A model generated the notes under the pieces. It saw only the letters and a list, made by a program, of their open reading frames with translations, made no database searches and was not told where the DNA came from. Both the position numbers and the translations under genes were made by a program. A stretch of 64,000 bases of DNA from Ralstonia sp. RRA (lineage in GTDB: Bacteria; Pseudomonadota; Gammaproteobacteria; Burkholderiales; Burkholderiaceae): contig NZ_CP146092.1 of the NCBI RefSeq assembly GCF_037023145.1, positions 1,240,001-1,304,000 on the forward strand, in the 5' to 3' direction. This document shows positions 48,965 to 61,189 of this stretch, one piece after another; position 1 is the first letter of the stretch, and every line of letters begins with the position of its first letter.

Positions 48965-49834
48965 CTAGCGGGAAGGACCGCAGGCCATTGCTGGCGCCAA
49001 GTTGGCAGTGGATTCGGTGATGGGCGAGGTGTACTCGACAAAGCCGTTCTCACGGCAGAAGCCAAGCAGCCGGATGCCCGCTTGCTGTGCAATGTCGATG
49101 GCGAGCGAAGTGGGGGCGGAGATCGTCGCGACCATCGGAATGCCCACACGGGCGGCCTTGCGGACCAGTTCATAGCTGGCGCGGCTCGACAAGAACACGA
49201 AGCCCGTGCGCGTATCGATCTTCAGCCGGGCGAGTTGGCCGATCAGCTTGTCGAGTGCGTTGTGGCGGCCCACATCTTCAAAGACGCTGAGCACTTCACC
49301 GTTACGGGAGCACCATGCCGCGGCATGGATACCACCGGTCTCGTGCATGAGCACCTGATGCGCTGGCAGTTCGCGCGCGGCGCGCTCGATGGCAGCGGCG
49401 CCGATATCGTTTGCGGTGCCCGCGTGGTCGATGTGCGTGGGGTGAAGATCGAGCAGCGCAATGCTTTCGATGCCGCAAACGCCGCACCCGGAGCGTCCGG
49501 TCAGCGTGCGGCGCTTGTCCTTGAGCGCCATGAATGCCTGCTGCGAAATCGTCAGCTGTACCTCGGCACTGTCTGGCCGGTGGATGGCTTCGATGTCGAA
49601 GACGTCGGACGCGCACTCGACAATGCCTTCGCTGAGCGCAAAGCCCAGTGCGAACGCTTCCAGGTCGATGGGCGTCGCCATCATCACCGCATGCGAGATA
49701 CCGTTGAAGACCAGCGCGACCGGCAACTCCTCGACCACCTTGTCAGCGGTTGATATTGGGGCGCCGTTCCGATAGCGCGTGACCGCGCAGGACTCGCTGC
49801 CAGCGTGGTCGGCGGACGTGAAGCGTGGCTGCAT
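48965..49834 (-). CDS. fdhD: FdhD sulfurtransferase, intact copy
   Basis: A 289-residue FdhD that moves sulfur from IscS to the bis-MGD cofactor of formate-dehydrogenase-like enzymes. The key CGVC motif (Cys116, Cys119), [27 protein letters not shown] and FLSSRASYEL are all intact. The ATG at 49834 gives normal length; the longer ORF upstream covers a repeat-rich region. It is followed by moaE and moaD. With copy 1 cut by an IS, this gene may serve both FdhF/YdeP-like enzymes of the window. Confidence 0.93.
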   Translation of the reverse strand: MQPRFTSADHAGSESCAVTRYRNGAPISTADKVVEELPVALVFNGISHAVMMATPIDLEAFALGFALSEGIVECASDVFDIEAIHRPDSAEVQLTISQQAFMALKDKRRTLTGRSGCGVCGIESIALLDLHPTHIDHAGTANDIGAAAIERAARELPAHQVLMHETGGIHAAAWCSRNGEVLSVFEDVGRHNALDKLIGQLARLKIDTRTGFVFLSSRASYELVRKAARVGIPMVATISAPTSLAIDIAQQAGIRLLGFCRENGFVEYTSPITESTANLAPAMACGPSR

Positions 49835-49918
49835 GGTGGTCCTCGTGGCGGCGCATGGGTCTCCAAGGTTAGGCGCGTCATTGCGGGCCGGACAGGCACA
49901 CATTGACCGAGTTGGGCA

Positions 49919-50060
49919 GAGCACAGTTTGAGCACGGCGGCATGTGCAAGCCTGCTCAGCCAACGTCCGGAACCGAGCGCGCAGAGCACAGTTTTGAGCA
50001 GAGCCGCCAGTTGTGTGCGCATTCCATGCACACCTCGCGGCAGTTGCTCGGAGCACAGTT
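49919..50060. repeat. Three evenly spaced GAGCACAGTT repeats upstream of cydA
   Basis: Exact copies at 49919-49928, 49984-49993 and 50051-50060 are spaced 65 and 67 bases apart in the 369-base gap between fdhD and cydA. The first two also share CAG before and GAGCA after. Even spacing of about six helical turns suits cooperative protein binding, but the factor is unknown. No gene was seen in the gap. Confidence 0.5.
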
Positions 50061-50203
50061 CACGCGCAGCGAGATTTGATTGCGGGCGGCATTCGTGTCG
50101 CGTTACCGTCGGGCACGACTCGCACCAACCCACGTGCGCGTCGCCTTGAAACGCTGCTGCGCAATGCGGCAGTGTCCCGCTGTCACCCAGAGCCATAGAC
50201 ATC

Positions 50204-51595
50204 ATGGAAATCTTCGATGCACTTCATCTCGCAAGATTGCAGTTTGCGTTCACGGTGTCCTTCCATATCGTCTTTCCAGCCATCAGCATCGGCATGGCCA
50301 GCTTTCTGGCGGTACTGGAATGGCGCTGGCTGCTGACAGGAGACCAGGCCTACAAGGACATGTTCCTGTTCTGGTCGAAGATCTTCGCCATCGGCTTTGG
50401 TATGGGGGTGGTGTCGGGCGTGGTGATGGCCTACGAGTTCGGTACCAACTGGAGCGGGTTCTCGCAGGTGGCGGGCAACATCACGGGGCCACTGCTGCAC
50501 TACGAGGTGCTGACCGCGTTCTTCCTGGAGGCGGGGTTTCTCGGCATCGTGCTGTTTGGCTGGGAGCGCGTCAGCCCGCGTGCGCACTTCTTTGCCACGC
50601 TGATGGTGGCGCTGGGCACGTTGATCTCCACGTTCTGGATTCTGGCGTCGAACAGCTTCATGCAGACACCGCAGGGGTTCGCCATCGAGAACGGCCGCAT
50701 CGTGCCGGTCGACTGGCTGAAGGTGGTGTTCAACCCGTCGTTCCCGTATCGACTGGCGCATATGACGATTGCCGCGTTCATCGTGGCGGGCTTCATGGTG
50801 GCGGCATGCGGTGCGTGGCACTTGTTGCGCGGGCGGCGTGACGTGCCGGTCAAGCGCAGCTTTTCCATGGCGCTCTGGCTGCTGTTGCTGCTCGCGCCAA
50901 TCCAGATCTTTATCGGTGACGCGCACGGCCTGAACACGCGCGAGTATCAGCCCGCCAAGATCGCCGCCATCGAAGGTCTGTGGGACACCGAAAAGGGCGG
51001 CACCGCGCTCAACCTGTTCGGCTTGCCCGACATGGATGCCGAGGTCACCCGCTATGCAGTGCAGGTGCCGCACCTGGGCAGCCTGATCCTGACGCATAGC
51101 TGGGATGGCGAGATTCGTGGCCTGAAGGAGTTCCCGAAAGAAGAGCGACCGTATTCGCCCATCGTTTTCTGGTCATTCCGGATCATGGCCGGGCTGGGCA
51201 TGCTGATGCTGCTCACAGCGGTGCTAGGTCTGCTGCTGCGAAAGGGCGGACGGCTGTACGAAGCCCGCTGGTTCCAGCGCTTCGTGCTCTGCATGGGCCC
51301 ATCGGGCCTGGTGGCGTTGCTCGCAGGGTGGGTGACAACCGAGGTTGGCCGGCAGCCGTGGACGGTCTACGGCGTGCTGCGCACGGCGGACTCCGTCTCG
51401 CCTGTCAGCGCGCAGCTTGCGGGGGTGTCGCTGTTGATCTTCGTCATCGTCTACTTCGCGGTGTTTGGCATGGGTGTGTATTACATGCTCAAGCTCATGC
51501 GGCGCGGGCCGGTGGCGCAGGCCGACGCGCACAGCACTGCGCGCAAGCATCCGGAATTGCACAACCGCGCCTTGGATGCGCTGCAAGGGGAGTAA
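50204..51595 (+). CDS. cydA: Cytochrome bd-type quinol oxidase subunit I
   Basis: A 463-residue inner-membrane oxidase subunit. Haem-ligand regions are seen in QFAFTVSFHIVFPA (His about 21) and YRLAHMTIAAF (His about 188), and the GRQPWTVYG motif near 385 is diagnostic. The quinol-binding loop is short, like that of cyanide-insensitive CioA oxidases of Pseudomonas and Burkholderia. It reduces oxygen to water at low oxygen without proton pumping. cydB follows after four bases. Placed between fdhD and an FDH-like gene, it may take electrons from formate by way of the quinone pool. Confidence 0.93.
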   Translation: MEIFDALHLARLQFAFTVSFHIVFPAISIGMASFLAVLEWRWLLTGDQAYKDMFLFWSKIFAIGFGMGVVSGVVMAYEFGTNWSGFSQVAGNITGPLLHYEVLTAFFLEAGFLGIVLFGWERVSPRAHFFATLMVALGTLISTFWILASNSFMQTPQGFAIENGRIVPVDWLKVVFNPSFPYRLAHMTIAAFIVAGFMVAACGAWHLLRGRRDVPVKRSFSMALWLLLLLAPIQIFIGDAHGLNTREYQPAKIAAIEGLWDTEKGGTALNLFGLPDMDAEVTRYAVQVPHLGSLILTHSWDGEIRGLKEFPKEERPYSPIVFWSFRIMAGLGMLMLLTAVLGLLLRKGGRLYEARWFQRFVLCMGPSGLVALLAGWVTTEVGRQPWTVYGVLRTADSVSPVSAQLAGVSLLIFVIVYFAVFGMGVYYMLKLMRRGPVAQADAHSTARKHPELHNRALDALQGE

Positions 51596-51599
51596 AGCC

Positions 51600-52613
51600 A
51601 TGCAAATCGATCTGCCTGTCATCTGGGCCGGAATCATCGGGTTCGGTGTGTTCCTGTACGTCATGCTGGACGGCTTCGACCTGGGCATCGGCCTGCTGTT
51701 TCCGTTCTTTGAATCCAAGGTGCACCGGCAGGTGATGATGAACACGGTCGCGCCTGTGTGGGACGGCAACGAGACGTTTCTCGTGCTGGGCGGCGCCGGG
51801 TTGTACGGGGCGTTTCCGGTGGTGTACTCAACGCTGCTGCCGGCCAACTATCTGCCGCTGATCCTGATGGTCGTGGGGCTGATCTTTCGCGGTGCGGCGT
51901 TCGAGTTGCGTGGCAAGGCACGCCGCACGCAGAACCTGTGGGATCTCGCATTCATCTGCGGTTCCGCCCTGGCGGCGTTCTGTCAGGGCATCGTGCTGGG
52001 CTCGCTGCTGCAGGGGATCAAGATTGCCGATGGCCGTTTCGTTGGTGGCGCGTTTGATTGGTTGTCGCCGTTCAGCCTGTTCTGCGGGTTCGGCGTGATG
52101 TTCACCTACGCCATGCTTGGCTGCGGCTGGCTGATCATGAAGACGGAGGGCCGGCTCCAGCACGAGATGCGCTTGCTGATGCGGCCGCTCACAGGCGTCT
52201 TGCTCGGCATCATGGCGGTCATCAGCCTGTGGACGGTGATTGGGCTGCCTGCGGTTGCGCATCGCTGGTTCGGCAGCGGCAATCTCGGCTGGTTCCTGCC
52301 GGTACCCATTCTGGTGGTGGCCTGCGTCTGGGGCATTTTTGGCACCAGCCAGCGCGCACATCATCACGCCACGCCATTCCTGCTGGCGCTCGCGCTGGTC
52401 TTCCTGGGCTATACGGGGCTGGTCATCAGTATCTGGCCGAACATCGTGCCGCCGTCGTTGACGATCTGGCAGGCGTCGTCCAGCCATTCCAGCCAACTCT
52501 TCGCGCTGGTCGGCACCGTCATCGTGCTGCCTATCATCCTTGTCTACAACGCGATGCAGTATCGCGTGTTCCGGGGCAAGGTGCGCGAGGGGGATCCGGG
52601 CTACCACCACTGA
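51600..52613 (+). CDS. cydB: Cytochrome bd-type quinol oxidase subunit II
   Basis: A 337-residue membrane protein with about eight to nine helices that pairs with CydA. The N-terminal VIWAGIIGFGVFLYVMLDGFDLGIG and NTVAPVWDGNETFLV are typical CydB motifs. ATG at 51600 follows the cydA stop by four bases. Length is shorter than E. coli CydB (about 379) but normal for the CioB group. No CydX-type small subunit was found after it. Confidence 0.92.
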   Translation: MQIDLPVIWAGIIGFGVFLYVMLDGFDLGIGLLFPFFESKVHRQVMMNTVAPVWDGNETFLVLGGAGLYGAFPVVYSTLLPANYLPLILMVVGLIFRGAAFELRGKARRTQNLWDLAFICGSALAAFCQGIVLGSLLQGIKIADGRFVGGAFDWLSPFSLFCGFGVMFTYAMLGCGWLIMKTEGRLQHEMRLLMRPLTGVLLGIMAVISLWTVIGLPAVAHRWFGSGNLGWFLPVPILVVACVWGIFGTSQRAHHHATPFLLALALVFLGYTGLVISIWPNIVPPSLTIWQASSSHSSQLFALVGTVIVLPIILVYNAMQYRVFRGKVREGDPGYHH

Positions 52614-52653
52614 CCACACCGATGAACGATTTCAAGGGCGCGGGTGACGCATC

Positions 52654-53574
52654 ATGATTGTGCGGCCACGGGAGAACTGGTTTCGCATGCTGTTCGTCTG
52701 GAACGGCTCGGTGCTGCAATCCATTATTCCGCAGCTGATGTTCATGGCGGTGTTCAGCAGCTTGGCGGTCATCACACAGGGCCGCATCCTGGGCGAGAAG
52801 ATTCCGCTCAATACGACGCCCTTCACGCTGTTCGGCCTCGCCTTGGCAATCTTCCTGTCGTTCCGGAATAACGCCAGCTACGCACGCTTTGATGAGGCGC
52901 GGCACCTGTGGGGCAACCTGCTGATCGCGTCCCGCGCGTTGACTTCGCAGATGCTGTGCTATCTGCCGGAGCACGTGAGTCAGGCTGACCGCATCAGGGT
53001 GGCCAACACCGTGATTGCGTTCGTCTATGCGCTCAAGCATCAGTTGCGCAAGACGGACCCGACGGCCGATCTAACGCGCCTGCTCGGTGCAGAACAGGCG
53101 CAAGCGCTGCAACACAAGTGCTACCGGCCCGCGGCGATCCTCAATGACATCCGAAGCCGCCTGGTCCGTTTGCAAGGCGAGGCGCCGGCTTCGGACACAA
53201 CACGCTGGATGCTGGATGCGCAGCTCAACGACATGGGCAAGACACTCGGCGGCTGCGAGCGGATTGCGTCCACGCCCATCCCATTCGCCTACAGCGTGCT
53301 GTTGCACCGCACGGCATATGCGTACTGCATGTTGCTGCCGTTCGGCCTGGTGGATTCCACGGAGTTCTTCACGCCGCTGCTGTGTGTGTTCATCTCGTAC
53401 ACGCTGATTGCACTGGAGGCGATTGCCAATGAAGTTGCCGAGCCGTTCAGCGTTGCGCCGAATGCGTTGCCGCTCGATGCCATTACGCGCACGATCGAGC
53501 GGTCCGTCCTGGAGCTATGTGATCGCGAGATTCCGCCCGAAGTTGTGCCGCAGCGCCGGTATCTGCTGACCTAG
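52654..53574 (+). CDS. Bestrophin-family (YneE/UPF0187) membrane protein
   Basis: A 306-residue protein with about four transmembrane segments, of the bacterial bestrophin family of pentameric anion or cation channels. Characteristic stretches are IIPQLMFMAVFSSLAVI, FTLFGLALAIFLSFRNNASYARFDEARHLWG (near 55-85) and PFGLVDSTEFFTP with EVAEPFS near the C-terminus. It begins 40 bases after cydB and is likely in the same transcript. Its link to the bd oxidase is unknown; ion flow to balance charge is a guess. Confidence 0.88.
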   Translation: MIVRPRENWFRMLFVWNGSVLQSIIPQLMFMAVFSSLAVITQGRILGEKIPLNTTPFTLFGLALAIFLSFRNNASYARFDEARHLWGNLLIASRALTSQMLCYLPEHVSQADRIRVANTVIAFVYALKHQLRKTDPTADLTRLLGAEQAQALQHKCYRPAAILNDIRSRLVRLQGEAPASDTTRWMLDAQLNDMGKTLGGCERIASTPIPFAYSVLLHRTAYAYCMLLPFGLVDSTEFFTPLLCVFISYTLIALEAIANEVAEPFSVAPNALPLDAITRTIERSVLELCDREIPPEVVPQRRYLLT

Positions 53575-53855
53575 TGATGGCTCGACCTCGGGGGCGCCAA
53601 GTTCTGTGCTCTTCACCCGCAGCGGGGCGTTGCCTGCCGTGCAGCGCAGGATCACGTGTTTGCTGTGCCATGACGGGGCCATGACAAGCGCAGTGCGCTG
53701 TACACAGGCCGGCGGCTGTCAACTGTACCTTGGAGCGGATACGGCGATCAGCTAACGTAAGCGGACAGGCTTGCACGGCCGCATCCGCATGAAGCGCATC
53801 GCGCTTGCGACGGCAGCGTGCGAGATGCGCACTCATAGAAGGAGGTTGTCGCATC

Positions 53856-56645
<2,790 letters not shown>

Positions 56646-56709
56646 CGTATCAGGTGCGTCGAACCGTTTCATTTCAACCCATGGCCGCGCCGCGGCTTTA
56701 CCAACGCAA

Positions 56710-56731
56710 GCCCCCAACCCTGGCTGGGGGC
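56710..56731 (+). repeat. Hairpin just upstream of the second FDH-like gene
   Basis: GCCCCCA (56710-56716) pairs with TGGGGGC (56725-56731), ending four bases before the GGAG site of the next gene. It has no T-run and may influence mRNA stability or ribosome access. Confidence 0.4.
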
Positions 56732-56744
56732 GATGGAGATTCAC

Positions 56745-59036
56745 ATGGCAAATCGACGCGAAGTTCCCGGCATCCGGCCTTATGACGGCCCTGCCGGCGG
56801 CTGGGGCGCGCTGCGGGCAACGGCACAGGCCGTTCACGACCAGATGGACAAATTCCAGGCGCCGATCACGCTGATGCGGACCAATCAGCCCACGGGCTTC
56901 GATTGCCCGGGGTGTGCCTGGCCCGACAAGGAGCACCGCTCCACCTTCCAGTTTTGCGAGAACGGTGCCAAGGCCGTAACCTGGGAGGCGACGAACAAGC
57001 GTGTGCCGCCCGAGTTCTTTGCCACGACCACCGTATCGGAACTGCTCACATGGTCCGACTACGAACTGGAAGACAAGGGCCGGTTGACGCATCCGCTGGT
57101 CTACGACCGCGAGAAAGACACCTTCCGCGCTGTCGAGTGGGAAGACGCCTTCAACCGCATCGGCGAGATCCTGCGCGGGCTCCAGCCCGATGAGGTCGAG
57201 TTCTACACCTCCGGGCGGGCATCGAACGAGGCGGCCTACCTCTATCAGCTCTTCGCGCGAGAGTACGGCACGAACAACTTCCCGGACTGCTCGAACATGT
57301 GCCACGAGCCCACCAGCGTCGGCCTGCCGCAGTCGATCGGCATCGGCAAGGGCACGGTGTCGCTGGAGGATTTCGAACACTGCGAGCTGATCATCTCGAT
57401 CGGTCACAACCCGGGCACCAACCATCCGCGCATGATGGGCACGCTACACGAAGCGTCACGGCGCAACGTGCCGATCATCGTGTTCAACCCGCTGCGCGAG
57501 CGCGCGTTGGAGCGCTTTGCTGACCCGCAGAACTGGCTGGAAATGGCCACCTATGGCTCGACCCGTATCGCGTCGACGTACTACCAGGTCGATGGCGGTG
57601 GCGATGCTGCCGCGCTGATCGGCATCATGAAGGCCCTCCTGGCCATGGAGGCGACGCAAGGCGATGTGCTGGACCGCGACTTCATTGCAGAGCACACCCA
57701 GGGCTTTGATGCATTCGCAGCCGAACTGGAAGCCGCAACGTGGCCCGACATCGAAAAGGCCAGCGGGCTGACGCGCGCCGAGTTGGAGCAGGTTGCTGAG
57801 GCCTATGCCAAGTCGAACGCCACCATCATCACGTATGGCATGGGCGTGACTCAGCACAACAAGGGCACGGCCAACGTGCGCCTGATCGCCAACCTGCTGC
57901 TGATGCGCGGCAATTTTGGCAAGCCGGGTGCCGGCATTTGTCCGCTACGGGGCCACTCCAACGTGCAGGGCAACCGGACGGTGGGCATTACGGAAAAGCC
58001 GTCCGCCGATTTTCTCCAGCGCATTGAAAGCGTGTTCGGCTTCAAGCCGCCTGCGGCGCATGGGCACGATGCCGTCAACGGCATGCAGGCCATGATCGAC
58101 GGCAAGGCGAAAGCGCTGATCTGCCTGGGCGGCAATTTTGCGGTGGCACTGCCCGATCCGGAGCAGAGCTTTCCGGCCATGGGCAAGCTTGACCTGAGCG
58201 TGCACGTCGGTACAAAGCTCAACCGCTCGCACCTGCTGGTGGCCAAGGAAACCTACGTATTCCCCTGCCTGGGCCGGACGGAGCTTGATATGCAGGCCGG
58301 TGGCCCGCAATCGATCACCGTTGAGGATTCGATGTCGATGGTCCATGCATCGGCGGGCAAGCTGACGCCGGCGTCCGAGCACCTGCGTTCCGAGCCGGCC
58401 ATTGTTGCCGGTATGGCGAAGGCGACGTTGCCGCACAGCAAGGTGCCTTGGATGGAGCTGGTTGCCGACTACGACAAGGTTCGCGACCTGATCGAGAAGA
58501 CCATCCCTGGTTTCGAGCGCTTCAACGAGCGCATCCGCACGCCGGGCGGCTTCCGCCTGCCGTTGCCGCCCACCGAGCGCCAATGGCCAACGCCCACGGG
58601 CAAGGCGATGTTCTCCGTGTACGGCGGGGTGCGGGAGGACGCCGATGTCCTCGGCGGCGAGGACGTGCTGCGTCTCATCACGTTGCGCAGCCACGACCAG
58701 TACAATACCACCATCTACGCGCTGGACGATCGCTACCGCGGCGTGTTTGGTCGGCGCGACGTGCTGTTCATGAACGAAGCTGATCTTGCCGCACGCGGGC
58801 TCGAACATGGCGACCTGGTCGACATCGAGACCATCGTGTCCGGCCGGAAGCTGCGCCTGGAGAGGATCACGGCCATCGCCTACAGCATTGCGCGTGGCTC
58901 CGTGGGGGCGTACTACCCCGAGGCGAATGTGCTGGTGCCGCTGGACTACATCGACAAGGAGAGTGGCACGCCGTCCTACAAGTCCGTGCCGGTTCGGGTG
59001 CTGCGCTCTGAGGCGCCGGTATCCCCGACTGCGTAA
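56745..59036 (+). CDS. FdhF/YdeP-type molybdopterin oxidoreductase, copy 2
   Basis: A 763-residue paralog of the enzyme at 14966-17305, sharing the opening GIRPYDGPAGGWGAL, FDCPGCAWPD (Cys54, Cys57) with FQFCENG (Cys71), NFPDCSNMCHEP and GNRTVGI. The ATG at 56745 with GGAG seven bases upstream is preferred to an ATG four codons earlier. It lies 99 bases after clpK and in the same cluster as fdhD, moaED and cydAB, so cofactor synthesis, sulfuration and a terminal oxidase are encoded around it. No transporter or NADH-type partner is adjacent. Formate is the most likely but unproven substrate. Confidence 0.88.
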   Translation: MANRREVPGIRPYDGPAGGWGALRATAQAVHDQMDKFQAPITLMRTNQPTGFDCPGCAWPDKEHRSTFQFCENGAKAVTWEATNKRVPPEFFATTTVSELLTWSDYELEDKGRLTHPLVYDREKDTFRAVEWEDAFNRIGEILRGLQPDEVEFYTSGRASNEAAYLYQLFAREYGTNNFPDCSNMCHEPTSVGLPQSIGIGKGTVSLEDFEHCELIISIGHNPGTNHPRMMGTLHEASRRNVPIIVFNPLRERALERFADPQNWLEMATYGSTRIASTYYQVDGGGDAAALIGIMKALLAMEATQGDVLDRDFIAEHTQGFDAFAAELEAATWPDIEKASGLTRAELEQVAEAYAKSNATIITYGMGVTQHNKGTANVRLIANLLLMRGNFGKPGAGICPLRGHSNVQGNRTVGITEKPSADFLQRIESVFGFKPPAAHGHDAVNGMQAMIDGKAKALICLGGNFAVALPDPEQSFPAMGKLDLSVHVGTKLNRSHLLVAKETYVFPCLGRTELDMQAGGPQSITVEDSMSMVHASAGKLTPASEHLRSEPAIVAGMAKATLPHSKVPWMELVADYDKVRDLIEKTIPGFERFNERIRTPGGFRLPLPPTERQWPTPTGKAMFSVYGGVREDADVLGGEDVLRLITLRSHDQYNTTIYALDDRYRGVFGRRDVLFMNEADLAARGLEHGDLVDIETIVSGRKLRLERITAIAYSIARGSVGAYYPEANVLVPLDYIDKESGTPSYKSVPVRVLRSEAPVSPTA

Positions 59037-59092
59037 CACCCAACCGGATCGGGCCTGGATTGTGCTGGCCCGATCCGTTGTGGGATTGGCGA

Positions 59093-60346
59093 TCAGTGCA
59101 ATGGGCAGTCGCGCGCGATCACGTCGCCGATCATCGCGGCCGTGGCGCCAGAGAGCGTCCAGCCAAGGTGCCCATGGCCCGTGTTGTAGAACACGCGCGC
59201 ATGCCGCCCGCGACCAACGCGCGGCATCATGTCCGGCATCATCGGGCGCAAGCCGGCCCACGGCACCACGCGTGAGGTGCCGATGGCAAAGTTGCGGCGC
59301 GTCCAGGCCACCAGGGGTTCAATGCGATCAGCGCGGATGTCGCGGTTGTAGCCGTTGAACTCCGCGGTGCCGGCCACGCGGAAGCGGCCCGCGCCCAGGC
59401 GGCTGGTGACGATCTTCGCGCTCTCGTCCAGCAGGCTGACCCACGGCGCGCCTTGCATGCTGGCCTCATCGTCCAGATGCACGGTGATCGAGTAGCCCTT
59501 GACCGGGTACACGTTGATGCGGTCGCCCACCATCTGCGCGACATGCCGGCTGCCGACGCCGGCGCAGACGACCAGCGCATCGGCGGTGATCTCCTGCACC
59601 ACGTTGGCCTCACTGGTGGAGAGGCGATCATCGAGTGTGGTCTGCAGCAGCAAGCGCACACCGCGTTCAGTGGTTTCCACGTCGCGCACATCCACGCCTT
59701 GCATGAAGCGCACGCCGCGTTTCTCGCAGGCCTGCGCAAGACCGCGCGTGAACTTGTGGATGTCGCCTGTGGCGTCCGATTCGGTGAAGTAGCCGCCGTA
59801 GTAGTTGCCGCGCAGCGTGGGCTCGATTGCAGCAATGTCTTCGGGGCTCACGGCGTGGCGTTCCAGCCCGCCGGCAACGAGCAGCGCGTTGGCCTTGCCT
59901 GCTGCGGTAAAGCTCGCCTTGTCGTGATAGACGTGCAGGATGCCGCGCCGTTGCAGGTCGAAATCGATCTGTTCGCGCTCGGCCATCGCAAACAGGTGCT
60001 TGCGCGCTTCGATGGCCATGCGCGTGGTCTCGATGGTGTTGCGGCGGTAGTGGGCGATGCTCGCCACGAACTCGCCGATCCACGAATACTTGTGCCACGA
60101 CGGCTTGGGATTGAGCAGCAGCGGCGCATCGTTGCGCAGCATCCATTTGATGCCTTTGAGCAGCGTGCCGGTGCTGTTCCAGACCTCGGCATTGCTGGCG
60201 GAAAGCTGTCCACCGTTGGCAAACGAGGTTTCCATGGCCGGATACAGATGCCGGTCGAGCACCGTGATCTGATAGCCGAGTTGCGAGAGCGTGTAAGCAG
60301 TGGTGACGCCGGAAATACCGGCGCCGACGATGACGATATGCGTCAT
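59093..60346 (-). CDS. dadA: D-amino acid dehydrogenase (DadA family)
   Basis: A 417-residue FAD enzyme of the DadA family that oxidises D-amino acids to keto acids at the membrane. The FAD-binding motif GAGISG is at about 8-13, with ANGGQLSASNAEVW (about 44-57) and the C-terminal FYNTGHGHLGWTLSG typical of DadA. AGGGA precedes the ATG. A tandem glycine riboswitch lies 45-232 bases upstream of the start, which is unusual for dadA and suggests that glycine, or a linked amino acid, is its signal or substrate. No alanine racemase gene follows. Confidence 0.9.
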   Translation of the reverse strand: MTHIVIVGAGISGVTTAYTLSQLGYQITVLDRHLYPAMETSFANGGQLSASNAEVWNSTGTLLKGIKWMLRNDAPLLLNPKPSWHKYSWIGEFVASIAHYRRNTIETTRMAIEARKHLFAMAEREQIDFDLQRRGILHVYHDKASFTAAGKANALLVAGGLERHAVSPEDIAAIEPTLRGNYYGGYFTESDATGDIHKFTRGLAQACEKRGVRFMQGVDVRDVETTERGVRLLLQTTLDDRLSTSEANVVQEITADALVVCAGVGSRHVAQMVGDRINVYPVKGYSITVHLDDEASMQGAPWVSLLDESAKIVTSRLGAGRFRVAGTAEFNGYNRDIRADRIEPLVAWTRRNFAIGTSRVVPWAGLRPMMPDMMPRVGRGRHARVFYNTGHGHLGWTLSGATAAMIGDVIARDCPLH

Positions 60347-60390
60347 GGCGGTCCCTATGGAGTGATGTCATAACCGGACGATCCGGTCGG

Positions 60391-60578
60391 CTCACCCCAT
60401 CTGTCTTGGGACCTGAGAGCTTGGGCGTCAGCTGCGCTGGCGCCTTCCCCTTCGGTGGGCATGCCCGTGCATGCCTCTCTCCAGATTCGCAGTCGACGCC
60501 ACAGTCCTTTTGCCTGAGAGTTTCCGGGGTGGTTGCTCCATCGGCGCCGGGCATCGTTGCAACCCGGTCTCTCCTGCG
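60391..60578 (-). promoter_or_regulatory. Tandem glycine riboswitch upstream of dadA
   Basis: Two aptamers lie in a row on the minus strand. The first has GCAGGAGAGACC (about 60578), the core GGAGCAACCA and ACTCTCAGGCAAAAGGAC (to about 60497). The second has TCTGGAGAGAGGC, CACCGAAGGGGAAGGC and AGCTCTCAGGTCCCAAGACAG (to about 60397). These are the conserved P1/P3 core bases of the glycine riboswitch class. A small hairpin CCGGA-CGA-TCCGG (60374-60386) follows and could be the expression platform. The 450-base gap 60347-60799 otherwise holds no gene. Confidence 0.93.
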
Positions 60579-60799
60579 GCGTGTTGCAGCGGTGCGTGTT
60601 GCGCCCGCCGCGCCTGCGTGCTGCCGGTGAAGGCAGCGGGTTGGAGTGTGTCACGGGTTGTGATGTTCGGCAAGCCGGGTGATTGCCGAGGTGGTGTGCC
60701 GACCGAATGCTATGCTGCGCATCCAAGCGATCTGGGCGCCGCATTTACGCCGGTCGATCGATGTGAAACCGTCCGCAAGAACACAGAGAAGAGGGGAAG

Positions 60800-61189
60800 A
60801 TGGATTCAAAACCTGTAGACCAGAACGCCAGCACGTCCAACTCGCCCGCCACCGATTCGACGCGCGCACCACTTGTCATCGCAACGTTGCTGCAGCTTGG
60901 CTTCACCCTGCGTTACGCATGGGCCTATTGGGAGCTTGTGCGTACGGGATCGACATCATTGCTAACGGCACTGATTTCCTTGTTGTCCTGCATCCTGCTC
61001 TACAACAGTGTGATTCGTCACCTCGCGGGCAAATCCGCGCAGTGGGGCCTGGTTGTGGTGACGGTCGGTTTGGTTTGGTCGTTTCTCAAGTGGGGTCCCG
61101 GGAATTTGTGGTCGTACCCGTTCCTGTTCGGTGCGATTGTGGGCACCGTGACATGGGCGTTGTCGCTCAAGGCTTCGAAGCGCGCCTGA
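60800..61189 (+). CDS. Small four-helix membrane protein of unknown function
   Basis: A 129-residue protein with a polar N-terminal tail (about 1-22) and about four hydrophobic segments (near 25-45, 52-70, 82-97 and 103-122). No family was recognised. GAGGGGAAG precedes the ATG. It is divergent from dadA and its riboswitch, and ends directly against the stop of the convergent histidine kinase gene with no base between. Confidence 0.72.
   Translation: MDSKPVDQNASTSNSPATDSTRAPLVIATLLQLGFTLRYAWAYWELVRTGSTSLLTALISLLSCILLYNSVIRHLAGKSAQWGLVVVTVGLVWSFLKWGPGNLWSYPFLFGAIVGTVTWALSLKASKRA

Noticed and set aside
52622..52657. 11-codon ORF after cydB as a possible CydX subunit
   Set aside because: The peptide MNDFKGAGDAS is polar and has no transmembrane helix, which CydX requires.
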